From NCBI GenBank assembly GCA_037176705.1, contig CM073898.1, forward strand, positions 37,389,488 to 37,453,487: a stretch of DNA of 64,000 nt, read 5' to 3'. The notes under the pieces were generated by a model. That model saw only the letters and a list, made by a program, of their open reading frames with translations. It did no database searches and had not been told where the DNA came from. Of this stretch, positions 52,919 to 63,570 are shown in pieces. Origin of the DNA: Molossus alvarezi. Taxonomy: Eukaryota; Chordata; Mammalia; Chiroptera; Molossidae. The translations under genes and the position numbers were made by a program. Within the stretch, counting starts at the first letter, position 1. The number at the start of each line of letters is the position of its first letter.

Positions 52919-53172
52919 GCCCTGGCCGGTTTGGCTCAGCGGTTAGAGCTTCGGCCTGCGGTCCTGAGAGACCCGGGTTCGATTCCCGCTAAGGGCACGT
53001 ACCTCGGTTGCCGTTTGTCCCCAGCCCTGGTCGGTTGTGTGGGTGGCAGCCACTCGATGTGTTCCTTTCACATCGATGTTTCTCTCTCTCTCTCTGTTCC
53101 TCTCTCTCCCTCCCGCTCTACCTGAACAAAAAATGGAAAAATGTCCTCGGGTGAGGATAAAAAAAAAAAAAA
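52919..53172 (+). mobile_element. Ves SINE, younger form, exact target duplication
   Basis: Near-consensus copy: GCCCTGGCCGGTTTGGCTCA, GACCCGGGTTCGATTCCCGC, GTGTGGGTGGCAGCCACTCG, GTCCTCGGGTGAGGATAAAA. AAGAAAATCGGGTA at 52905-52918 recurs exactly at 53173-53186. Confidence 0.98.
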
Positions 53173-53186
53173 AAGAAAATCGGGTA

Positions 53187-54185
53187 AAATGTTTGTGGGG
53201 GGAATAAATGACACCCTCAAGAACAGTCCAAATGCCAGCTGTCCCTTGGACAATGACATTTGAACAGCAGTCCAAAGAAACGCTCTACGCCAGCACTAGC
53301 CAGAGTCGAGCGTGGGCCCTCCACCGGGCATTGACGAGAAAAGCAAAAACCGAGACCACCTGTTTTCGCTCCGCTTGGAAATCGATGCTCTCCCCAGCCG
53401 TCAGAACTGAGTGAGACACTGCAATGGGTGCCATCAGCTCCTATTGATTATCAGCATTTCACAGCTGCAGGCATTAATAATACATCTTACATTATAAAGC
53501 CTTTGTTTTCCAGCATTCCCTGATAGGTATTGAGCCAACAAGATCTGAGACTATCTGTGGGACCTGGTCTTTGTTAGTAAAAGAGGAATTTTGAAGAGAC
53601 AAAATAATTAATACATGAACCTATTTAAATATTCAGCATCTACGTGCAATTGTTCAATTCTACTATGCTGTGATGTATCTGACATGAGGCATTACAATAA
53701 AACCAGGAATAAATGCCACAGAAACCCATGAAATGAGACGAACCACCTACATAAGGCCTTGGTAGAGTCTAAACTATAGACAAGTCTTCCCCCCTCAATG
53801 CATAATTTATACTATCTGTAGAGCCAACACCTGGGAACTGCTAATTTAATTAGTTTGTATTGAACACTTAATTGTCGTAAGCCAAGGTTTCAGACTAGTT
53901 TGACAGCTGTTTTCATTACCTATAATTAATCTGTGGCATTTGGTTCTCTTTCCCACCTTGCTTGGACTTGAAAGCTCACTGTTTGGTCTGAGGAATCGGC
54001 TCCACCAGATGACATCATGTCAATGTTATGCCCCTTTGTTTTCCGTAATTCCAACCATTTCTGTGATGATGGCAGAGTGGCCGGCGTGAGGACACTGTCT
54101 GCAGTGGTGTCACTGATCCTGGGCAAAGAATCACCACCCGGCCCCGCCTCTTCCCCACAGGTTTCCCGGCAGCCCCAACCTCCAC
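53187..54185. other. Unique-looking sequence
   Basis: No repeat or gene recognised. The AT-rich block at 53820-53945 is motif-dense. Confidence 0.4.
53820..53945. promoter_or_regulatory. Candidate conserved regulatory block (inference)
   Basis: TGCTAATTTAATTAGTTTG, AACACTTAATTGTCG, TTGACAGCTGTTTTCATTA (TALE-like TGACAG overlapping an E-box) and CTATAATTAATCTG fall within 125 bases of unique sequence. Homeodomain-type motif density is high, but functional status is inferred. Confidence 0.28.
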
Positions 54186-54330
54186 AAAGGCATTCATTCA
54201 TTTGCACACCACTTGACACACTCTTGCTAAGTCACCTGCCAGGCACTGCCCTGGGCAGCAGTCAGGGTTACACCAAACCCAGTCCTTGCCCCAAGGACTG
54301 CTAGCCCAGGGGAGCACACAGAAAGTCCGC
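54186..54330 (+). mobile_element. Ancient L2/MIR3-like fragment
   Basis: GGCATTCATTCATTTGCACA, CCTGCCAGGCACTGCCCTGG, AGTCAGGGTTACACCAAAC. Same type as 16385 and 22683; very diverged. Confidence 0.45.
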
Positions 54331-54828
54331 CAGCATTAACACTTCGGACCGATTCCCTGGAACACCTGCAGGCCTGGACAGAGGGCACGGATAGAGACCC
54401 TCCCATCACACATCCGAATGTCTAAATCACATAAATCAAGCTACGAACAAGCTAAATAAAATGTTCTCTAATGCTATCTTAATAAACATAACTTGAAAAT
54501 GACCCAGAAAGGAGCTTCAAATTTAGAAGTAGCAGAACAGAAAAAGACAGGCCCTAGACTCAGTTGTTCAAACAAGTGGCTCACTGCCATTTTCTTCTGC
54601 CCCCAGCTCCCTGCTGCCCAGCAAGGGGCTGGGCACACACGTATGTGGACACGCATTCACAGCCCCTGCAAACAGCTGTCGCTTGATGGACCCGGGAAGA
54701 GACCCACATGGGTTCTGGAAACAGACTCAGGGAAGAGAGTTTCAGAGCCCGGTTACAAAGCATGCTCAAGGATGGGGTGCCCCGCCAAGGGGCGGTGCAC
54801 ACGGAGAGCCGAGCAGGGCCCTCTGCAG

Positions 54829-54955
54829 CAGTGTTTCTCAAACACGTATGTACACGAGCACCACGTGGAGAGCACGTTAGCTCCCAGATTCCTGAGAGGA
54901 GGCTCAGGAGGTCTGGAGTGGGACCCAAGATTTTGTATGTCTAACAACGTCCATG
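54829..54955 (+). mobile_element. MER5A-type fragment
   Basis: GCAGTGTTTCTCAAACACGT, GAGCACCACGTGGAGAGC, TCCTGAGAGGAGGCTCAGGA, AGATTTTGTATGTCTAACAA. Diverged MER5A in sense. The 187-codon frame 54493-55056 runs across it. Confidence 0.6.
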
Positions 54956-54975
54956 AGATGTCTACATTGCCTGGG

Positions 54976-55200
54976 ATGGTCAGCTTTATGCCTGGATTGG
55001 ACTGGACCGCGGATGCCCAGCTGTCTGGTAAAACACTCTTGCTGGTGTGTCTGTGAGGGTGTTTCTGGAAAGATCAGCACTTGAATTGATGAGCTGAGTA
55101 AAGAAAGCAGATGGCCCTTCCCAATGTGGGTGGGCTTCATCCAACCCACGGAGGGCCTGAATAGAGCGAAAGGTGGGGGGTCCTTCATTATTTAGTTTAT
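54976..55200 (+). mobile_element. LTR/MER-type repeat, sense (same family as 10255)
   Basis: GATGGTCAGCTTTATGCCTG, TGTCTGGTAAAACACTC, GTGTGTCTGTGAGGGTGTTT, CCAATGTGGGTGGGCTTCAT, GGAGGGCCTGAATAGAGCG. These are the sense strand of the repeat seen antisense at 10255-10726. The 3' limit is uncertain and may reach 55500. Confidence 0.6.
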
Positions 55201-57844
55201 GAGAAGTTAGCAAAGTAGAGAGAGTTGAGACACGGAAGGAAAGAGTGGAGACATAGGCAGAAACCAAGATGGGATCTGCTTGCCTGCGGCGAAGGGTGGG
55301 CACAAGAGCAGAGAGGAGAAACCAGGCGTGTGTACGGGACAAGTTTTAAGGATGTCTGCCCGGTGCAAAAGAGCTTGAGGGAAAGACGAAGCAGGCGTGA
55401 GAGGGCCAGGAGGTCCGCTTTGTACCCGTCCTTCCCATCCTGTCTTCTCCTGCAGCCATTGATGTCTGCAGGGTTCATTTTGTAATTACTCACATACCTC
55501 CAGAGAAATCTCTGTTGATATGCGGACATTTATTTACGTGGTCTATCATTATTTCACTATCCACACGTCTATATCTTGGCTCCTCAACAGCCTCGGTCGT
55601 TTGTGAGCAAGAACTGTGTGGGTGAGTTTCACAGAACCAGGACTCATTCTTTGTTGATTTGGTTCCAAAATGACTGAAGTGTCGATACATTTTGCCAGGG
55701 AGTTATTAGCGATGAAATGTCAGGTTACTTCTCGCTGTGCTGGCAGAACAAACAACACAGCATGTCCTTACGAAGGTGCTTGGGAGCCACTCCTGTCTGT
55801 AGAACCTGACATGTAGGCAGAGGCACACAGAGTAAGTTCCGAAAGGGGCAGAGATTTCTGTTACATCTTGATCTCAGCAGAGTTGATAATTCTGGTTCTA
55901 GTTCCTCAGGTGGAACTTAAGATAGTTACAGAGGACTTAGTAGTCTCTAAAAATCTATCAACCTAATAAATTGTACCAACTCCTTTATATGCAGCTTTAA
56001 CCATTAACTAAGAACAAATGAAGACACACGGCAGTACAGTTTGAACTCCTCCCCAACAAAAGATGGCATGGTGGTGACGTCTAAGGAAGTACATTCTCTC
56101 TGAGTTGCTAATCTGGAGGTGTAGGTGGCACACTGGCACCAGTTTGCTCGTACAGTTGCAGCAGAAAACCTACCAAGTAATCGCTGAAAAGAAAAATATA
56201 GATTCCCCAACTTGCAAGTTAGCATCCCCTTGAGAGGGTATAGAATGTCTTAAATCCCCGTATAACCAAAGTATTACATGAGGCGTCTACTCCCCGTGAA
56301 GAGGGTTCCCACCGAATCTGGAACAGCACATGTTATGCTTGATTACAGGACCACGTTTGCTGTAAGGCAGACCTCCTGTGTCCCGCTGCAGAAAATGCAC
56401 TCGTAGGTTCCCTGAACTCTGAGGGCACTGGGAAAGCTGTCCCCATTGCAGGGTGGCAGTGAGGAGAGGAATAAATTAGAACCTTTTGTGACGACAGCCT
56501 TAACACTCCCCTCGGATGACTCGGCCACAGACAGGCTTCTTCCAGACCTCTCTCTGCTCACAGCGTTTCCTTTCGAATCGGGATTGTGCATCTTCCTCTG
56601 CCCCTCTGAGATGTCAGTCCTCTACCACCAGGAACGTCTTTCTCAAGGACCTGGGGGCCATCCCCTTGAAACGTAGTCAGCAAGACCGATAGGGCCCCTG
56701 TCTCCCGGTTTCTGTGGGAGGGTAGGAGGCTAACTTTGATCATCACGATGTAGCAAACACAGGTGGCCTCGTCACCTTGACCTCCCTCCTGCTGGATTCC
56801 AGCGCACGAGGATCACGCGCTGGGAGCAAGGACATGAGGAGCACCAACCTGCTGTTCAGCTCTCTGAGAGTCGAAGCTGGGTGGGAGCGCCCCAGAGAGG
56901 GTCTGGCAAGACACCGTGGCATGGAAAGACAGAGAGCCCCGAGAAATGAAGTTCCCTGGAGAGGGTAGGCTGGTGACTCAGGCTCAAGGAAAACCAAGGG
57001 TTTTGGACAGGGCGGTCTGGCCAGGAAGAGCACACGGCGATGTCCTGTGCTTTGGGGAACAATGGCCTGCCTGTGACATGGCACCAGAGACAGTCGTCCT
57101 GGAGTCCCAGCTTGGGCACACTGTGTCCTGGACGGGTCCAGGCACCACAGTCCTCAGGAACCAACTTCAACGGTGACACTCTGTGGCTCCAAGAGACAGT
57201 GGCCATGGAGGACTTCAGTACCCTTTGTGTGACTCTTGGTAAAGAAAACTAAATGAGCCCCAGAGTTCTTGGAGGTCGGGGGTAGGATGAGCAACTCCCA
57301 AGGAGGATGAAATGGACTCCCTGCTCTGTAGGACAGCTGCCTGGGCAAGGGATTCGGAAATGGGAAGAGACGTGAATGCCCCCAAACAGCCCATGCACCC
57401 CCGTTTCCTGCTGGCCATCATCGCCAATACATGTATTTTCACGAAAACAGTCACATGGCAAAAACGATTTCTCTCTTTCCTGGAGACAAGAGAAAAAGCT
57501 TTGTGGAGGTAGAGAAACTGGCATTCAATCACACGTGGACAGGCAGAGGTGAAAAGGCCTTCCCCAGGAATAATTCCCCAGCTCGTGTCTCTTCCTGTAG
57601 AATATGAGCTAGCTCGTCACAGGAATGACAAGCAGCTGAGGGAGAGCCCTGGCCGGGCCCGCTGGCCTCAGCTGCTGAAGGGCGGCCGCATCAGAAGCGG
57701 TGAGCCTGAGTTACATCGTCTCCGGAAGGTGACGCCAAGGTTCTGGCTTCAAGAGGAACTCATGAAGGAACCTTGCATCTATAAAACACTACGGGCAGAC
57801 CCCACTTACCAGGCATTTTAGCTTTAATTTAATCATTCTACTAC
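55201..57844. other. GC-rich unique-looking sequence
   Basis: No repeat recognised. Many overlapping frames of 60-118 codons occur on both strands, as expected by chance at this base composition. A NotI site lies at 57682-57689. No splice-bounded exon is evident. Confidence 0.4.
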
Positions 57845-58140
57845 ACACGCAAAGCACCTCCTTTGTGGAAAAATTCGAAAATAAAACAACACTCATAATC
57901 CCACCCCTTACTAATAATTACTATTCATATCTATTCATATTTTCATGGGTATGTTCCCAAAATGCAATGTGTGCTTTTTACAAAGTAGAACCAAAATATA
58001 CATCCCATTTGGTAACTTTTTTCCTCTTCACACACACATCATAAAATCTTTCCATAGACAATGAACATAGATACATTGTATTACTGGATTCACGATGATT
58101 TAAAGCGAAATTTCTACAGACTGGCTAGCTTTTTAGCAAC
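57845..58140. mobile_element. Old L1-type 3' sequence, weak
   Basis: ACTCATAATCCCACCCCTTA, TTTCATGGGTATGTTCCCAA, TTTGGTAACTTTTTTCC, ATCTTTCCATAGACAATGAA resemble an ancient L1ME/HAL1-like 3'UTR. Weak match by memory. Confidence 0.35.
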
Positions 58141-60671
58141 TACTCAGACTTATACCCAGCAACATGTATAATGTTTTCATTGCTGGGGCTCACGGAGTTT
58201 AATTCTGCTTTGTGGCACACCTGCACCACTTTGTGAGTCTGCACCAAGGGTACCTGTGACGGGAGGAGTTGTCCTTTCTTGATCTTGTTTACTGCTTATG
58301 ACTCATTCTCCATTCCTGATCACTAAGAAGAAAGGAGCAAGATGTTCTCACGCAAACCACTCAAACATCCCTCCGCCCTGCAATACTGAGAGGTGTTCTT
58401 CGGTGTGACAGCGATGAGAGCTCGCCCCCTCTGTTAGGATGAAGAGCAGGGGTGCCCGTTGCCAGGAGAAGGGCAGCACACCTTGATGGGTACAACCTAG
58501 CAATTGATTTCTGGCCTGTGACTCTACGTCACCTGCACTCTAGTAAATCATTTCAGGCCTGCTGGCTGATCGTGTAACACTGCGACACTTCGGCTGCCTC
58601 TGTTCTCCAGCCCCACTTCCAGTGCCAACTTGTCTTAAACTCTTTTAAATTAAAACACAAGAAAGAATCCTTTCACTCCCAGAAGCCATCGGGCCTCCTG
58701 CTGCTTTTGAATGTAGTGTCTCTGACCCTTATCATAAATAGACTAAGCAAAGAAAGGTTAAAAACCCACTGAAGGGAGCCGGATCAGCCATGAGTCAGTT
58801 ATGCCCAGGGGTGAAATCAGAAGTTGTAAATTAAGATAAATCAATTCCGATGGTGGGTCAGAGAAAAGAAGCAAAAATCTGAGGCTGCCTCATCACTAAT
58901 ACAGGAACTGTCTGTCGTCTGTGAATAATTCTTCAAAGATGTGGAAGGAAGTGCAGAGAACAGGAGCGGCCACTCTCAGAGGACTGGGTGGGAACACATT
59001 CTCTGGCAATGATCTCAAGTGTAATTATTGTGATTTATAACCAAGTAGGCCAAAGTGAACTTCTGAGATCACACCGTTTGAGTAACATCTACGTTCAAGC
59101 CCCCCTAAAGCTCCTGTATTATGTTCCTGTGATACATGTGGGATTGACTATCAGGTCTGTGACTGCCAGGTATGACCTAAGATGACCCCAAACTCCGCAT
59201 GCCCTGATTCCTTCCGATTCTTCACCACTTCTTGTGAATTACTCCGTGATGTAAGAGAAACCGCATCTCTGGCTCTCTGGCCTCGTACCCGGCCTTCCTG
59301 CTATTCTAAATAAATGTTCTCCTCCTTATTGACCACATTTACAAAGAAAAACCAAAAACATTACATTTTTGTAGGCTAAAAATACACAGAGAGCTAACAG
59401 GAAATTGATAGAAAGGCAGCCTGTACCCCCTCTCACGAGGCACGGATGCTGCTCCGGGGGACAAGGATGTTTGGTCAGTATCTATTAACCACAACAGGGC
59501 CCACCCCTGCCCAGTTCCTCACACTGCTGTTTCATATTCTTTTTCAAAAAAAAATGTTAACACAGCCTAACAAAAGTTAAGTCATTAAGTATAAAATAAA
59601 TATAATCTTATGCCTTTTGAATGCATACTATATAAATTCTCAAAATACTATATATATGCGATTAAGTTTCCAGATGAAATTTGGTAAAACATTTAAATCC
59701 ACACATCCAAGGACCTCAGTGACCTTCAGCCGACCACAGCTACGTGGAGGTTCCAGCCTCTGGGTCCGGGCTGCCCTGTGGTCGGAGGCGCCATGGCTGA
59801 CACTGAGCCTGGACTGGTGCTGCTGCCGCCCAGCACCAGGCACAGAGGAAGTACTTGCCGAATATTTGGGTCTGGGTGGTGGGAGGAGGAGAGATGGAGG
59901 GAGGGGAGGAAGGAGGAACCTGAAAGAAACACCAGAGTGGCTGGGGAGGGGGAGGGGGAGAGGGAAGGAGCCGCAGGCAGAGGTGGCTCTCCCCATCCTG
60001 TGCCACACACTCTAACTAGGCAGCACATGCAAGGAGCTGGGACTGTTACGGGAGAAAATTCAGTGGTTTCTCTGGGACATGGGATGGTTGGTGCTAGGAA
60101 GAGAAAATAGTTGGTCATTTTTACCCTTTTCTGCTTCTGATCCTTTGGTTTAAGCTCATCTAAACGAGCCTGTGTCCCCGCCAGTCAGCTTCCTTATCCC
60201 GAAGTGAACACGTTGAAGGCCGTGACTGTGGATCAGTCACTGGGCGCTCAGGTGTTCTGGGCTGGGCGGCAGACACCCCTGCCCCTGGGTGACAGCGGCC
60301 GCCAGAGTGAGTGGCATAGCCCAGGTCACTTCCAGCATTTCAGCAGCACAATAAATCTTTATACTGACATGAATGTCACTAACCAGGACAAAGCACACAC
60401 ATGGCCAAATCAGATTTCCCTTTTAACAGTAAGAAAAAGCTGAAATAACATCTATGTTTTTTCATCTAGTTTTCTATAAAATGGTGATAAAGCAGCTACC
60501 AGTGTGCCTTTCAAGGTTCAGCACCAATTCTTTATTTGAGGGGATCACCATTTCGGACAATAAAACTAGTACCCTAATTGGAAATCTTAGGCTAAGGTCT
60601 TGCTTCTCTCTTGGGGTGATTGGTGAGTTTGGGGGTGAGAGGAACATATGGGGAAGTCACCACCTGTGACT
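58141..60671. other. Unique-looking sequence with a G-rich tract
   Basis: No named repeat. The region 59700-60010 is GC-rich with a purine-rich tract (59875-59970). Frames there on both strands (about 110-132 codons) reflect composition and show no known domain. A NotI site is at 60295-60302. Confidence 0.4.
59875..59970 (+). repeat. G-rich tract with quadruplex-forming potential
   Basis: A GGGAGGAGGAGAG run, then GGGGAGGGGGAGGGGGAGAG GG at 59943-59964. Four G-runs of three or more separated by single or few A bases satisfy the usual G-quadruplex pattern. Confidence 0.85.
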
Positions 60672-60716
60672 CACAAAGCCTAAAATATTTCCTATCTGGT
60701 CCTTCTTGACGAACTC
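60672..60716 (+). mobile_element. hAT MER fragment, 3' piece
   Basis: CAAAGCCTAAAATATTTCCT and ATCTGGTCCTTCTTGACGAA match the 3' end of the hAT family at 44455-44758. Confidence 0.55.
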
Positions 60717-60794
60717 TGTCTAGACTCACCCCCACCTCCCATACACACTATTCATATGTCCTACTTTGAAGTTAATTCTAGGTCCTAACAGTAA

Positions 60795-60929
60795 GTATAA
60801 TGGTTTGAAGCATAAAGTTAGACAGACCAGGTTCAAATCCCAGCTCTGACATTATTTTCTGTGTAAACTTTAACAAGTTACTTAACTTCTCTGATCATCA
60901 ATTTCCTGCTCTTTAAAAGGGAATGATAA
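60795..60929 (+). mobile_element. MIR SINE, sense, first segment
   Basis: GTATAATGGTTTGAAGCATA, GACCAGGTTCAAATCCCAGC, TCTGACATTATTTTCTGTG, AACAAGTTACTTAACTTCTC. Classic MIR order. Interrupted by Ves. Confidence 0.9.
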
Positions 60930-61217
60930 GCCCTGGCTGGTCTGGCTCAGCAGTTAGAGCATTGGCCTGTGGTCCATAGAGACCCGGGTTCAGTTCCCGC
61001 TAAGGGCACGTACCATGTACCACAGTTGCAGTTTGTCCCCGGCCCCAGTTGGGGTTGTACAGGAGGCAGTCACTCGATGTGTCCCTTTCATGTCAATGTT
61101 TCTCTCTCCCTCCCTCCCTCCCTCCCTCCCTCCCTCCCTCCCACTCTAGCTGAACAAAATTGGTAAAAAAAAAAAAAAAGCCCTCGGGTGAGTATAATAA
61201 AAATAAAATAAACAAAT
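60930..61217 (+). mobile_element. Ves SINE inserted in MIR
   Basis: GCCCTGGCTGGTCTGGCTCA, GACCCGGGTTCAGTTCCCGC, a (TCCC)n expansion at 61108-61142, CCCTCGGGTGAGTATAATAA. Flanked by AAAAGGGAATGATAA (60915-60929) and AAAAGAGAATGATAA (61218-61232), one change. The TACCATG doublet near 61010 is a small internal duplication. Confidence 0.97.
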
Positions 61218-61345
61218 AAAAGAGAATGATAATAGTGTCTAATTGACGTTTTATGTGAAGCTTTAATAACATAAAAAGAGTAAAGAAACCGGGAGAGTGC
61301 CTGGCACGTGGAATTACCCCACAGACTAGTTACTATCACGTCTGG
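61218..61345 (+). mobile_element. MIR SINE, sense, second segment
   Basis: GAGAATGATAATAGTGTCTA, then GAGTGCCTGGCACGTGG and ACTAGTTACTATCACG complete the MIR after the Ves insertion. Confidence 0.8.
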
Positions 61346-62371
61346 TCATTTGAGTGCATGTCTAGCTTCACGCGCCCCGAACTTAGCCATCCCTGGTCCC
61401 ACAGTCCGCTCCAGCAGTAAAGTATTCCTCACACACCTAACAATACGCTTTCACCTTTCGCCACAGTAAAAAGTATAAAGCTGTATTCTAAGACAGATTT
61501 CAGAGAAAAGTCCGACCCTGTAATGGAGCTTGGCCAAGGTGCCCAGCAGCCCCGTGATGGACGTGAGAACCCCTTTGCAGCTGGATCTCCGTGTGCAATA
61601 AATCAGCATGAGGACAAACAGCTCCTTACACAACATAGGGGCCAAATGGATCATCTTGCCCTCGGTTAGGCAACAGAACCCACTGAGCTCAGGGTCCACA
61701 GTTCAAAATAATACTGAGGCGGGGTGGGGTTGGAATGAGTTTCTGTTAAGTCACATAAAAGAACAAATGTTTTGTTTCTGCAGCTTTTGACATTGTTGCA
61801 GACATTTCTAAACCTTTTATCCTTGCCTTCTTGATGGAGCCCATTGCCAGCATTTGTCCTCATACGGAACTACAGACCGTCTTAGCTCTTCTGAAGATAG
61901 ATGCAACCGAAGGAGCGTCCCTTCAGACACTTGTTTCTCCACTTGTTTCTCCTCCTTTGGCAGGAAAAGCAAAGGAGAGCGGCCGCGCATGTTAGGGCAA
62001 CCTCTGTGGAATGAGAGAAGGGTTTCCTCTCGGTCCCCATCTTGCAGCATCACGGTGACACATTTTTGCTCTGAGTTCCCAAGAACTGAGTAATCTATGC
62101 ATAAACAAAATAGACATCAGAGGCCAATAATTAATGTTAATAAATATTTGTGTAGCAGATATGAAACTCGGATATGTAAAAACCGTGGTATCTTTATTTT
62201 TGATAACTTTGCATTTCTGATTTAAACTCCCATTCCAAGGGGGTAGTAACAATAGAATCTCAGTGGCCACTTTCCCAGGGTGACATATGATTTCAGAGGA
62301 ATGGGCCACGCACATCTGGCAAGGGGTCCTAAGGGAGGCCCTCGGGGACGACTGGTTGCAGCAGCTAAAAG
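61346..62371. other. No recognised feature
   Basis: Unique-looking; a NotI site at 61979-61986. Reverse frame 61992-62456 runs into the MIR that follows. Confidence 0.4.
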
Positions 62372-62630
62372 GAACTGAGTGGTTAAGGACGTGGATGTAG
62401 AGCCTGACAGCCTGGGTTTGAATCCCAGCTCTGCCACTTACTAGCTCTGAGGCCACAGTGAGTCACTTCACCCTTCTGTGCCTCAGTTTTCGCATCTGTG
62501 AACTGGGGATAATAACAGTACCTATGTCATAAGTTTGACGTGTGGATTAAGTGAGTTAACATTTATTAAGCACTTGGACAGCCTTTGATGCTTGGTAAGC
62601 ATTATGTTAGTATTTGTTAAATAAATAATG
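62372..62630 (+). mobile_element. MIR SINE, nearly full length
   Basis: GTGGTTAAGGACGTGGATGT, CAGCCTGGGTTTGAATCCCA, GCTCTGCCACTTACTAGCTC, CTGTGCCTCAGTTTTCGCAT, GGGATAATAACAGTACCTAT, AGCACTTGGACAGCC. The best-preserved MIR in the window. Confidence 0.95.
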
Positions 62631-63059
62631 AACGATACCATCTAGTTGTGAAGGTGTCTACTGAAACCCCTACCCAGGCATGAGATGTCCCTTGTTTCTG
62701 TCCAAATAGCCCCATTAGCCCAGTGGATGTCTCTGCTACTGCTCATTCTTGAGAGAAGGAAATCATCTAACTATTCTAAGTTGAAAATCCCAGGGAAGCT
62801 GGATTCCCACCCAGTACACTAAAGCAATGTTGTAATTACATAAACATATCCTACATGGAGCTCGATTCTAGCTGCAGTTCCCTAGGTCTTCAAAAAATAC
62901 CAATGCTTTTCTGTTTCACAAGAAAGAAAGAAATAAAAAAAAACACTGCAAATGTTACATTAAAATTAGCAAGTTACTGTCTCTAAAGTCAAACAGAAAG
63001 AAAACCAGACTCATTTGTTCAACACATGATCTTCCTGTTTTCCACAAAGGAAATTGGCT
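62631..63059. other. No recognised feature
   Basis: Unique-looking AT-rich sequence. Confidence 0.4.
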
Positions 63060-63180
63060 TTGCGTGGTGGACACACAATACAATATACAGATCATGCATC
63101 ATAGAAATGTACACTTGAAACCTATATGATCTTATTAACCAATGTCACACAAATAAATTTAATTTAAAAAAAGAAAGAAA
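63060..63180 (+). mobile_element. L1 3' end, severely truncated
   Basis: GGACACACAATACAATATAC, GTACACTTGAAACCTATATG, TTATTAACCAATGTCACAC, then an AATAAATTTAATTTAAAAA tail. Same 3' end family as the L1 at 26388-28112. Confidence 0.85.
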
Positions 63181-63365
63181 ATAGTTTTAGACTTGATTCC
63201 TAAAAACCTTCAAGGTAGGATTCTGTAGCTTAGATGTTTCTAATTAGGCAAACTTCAAAGAGATATTAGCTGGAAATACCCCAAAGTATATTATCAAACT
63301 GTAGAAAGAGGTCTTGTAAATGCATAATAATATTTCATGTTAATATGAAATGTAAAGTTTTTCTA

Positions 63366-63570
63366 GGTCTGTGCTGTCCAAGATACAGACCATAGCCCAT
63401 GTGGCTCGAGGACTTTACATGGCAAGTTCAAGTTGAGATGTACTATAAGTGTAAGACACGTATCAGATTTCAAAGACTTAGTATGAAAAAATGCAAAGAC
63501 CACAACAATTTTTACATGATTACCTATTGAAATAATAACATTTGAAATATATTAGGTGTAGATAATAAAG
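63366..63570 (+). mobile_element. hAT-type DNA transposon fossil
   Basis: GGTCTGTGCTGTCCAAGATA, GCCCATGTGGCTCGAGGAC, AGTTGAGATGTACTATAAGT, AGATTTCAAAGACTTAGTAT, ATGATTACCTATTGAAATAA. The order matches a common eutherian hAT repeat; name not certain. Confidence 0.6.

Noticed and set aside
54493..55056. 187-codon open frame, the longest in the window
   Set aside because: It runs through a MER5A fragment (54829-54955) and into an LTR/MER repeat (54976 onward), and other frames on both strands are also open here. Chance plus repeat composition explains it.
59617..60118. Overlapping frames of 110-132 codons on both strands near a CpG-richer peak
   Set aside because: Frames are open on both strands because of purine/pyrimidine bias (poly-G/E/R against poly-P/S/L). 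No start context, splice site or domain supports a gene.
61992..62456. 154-codon reverse frame
   Set aside because: It begins in the MIR at 62372-62630 and has no recognisable domain.
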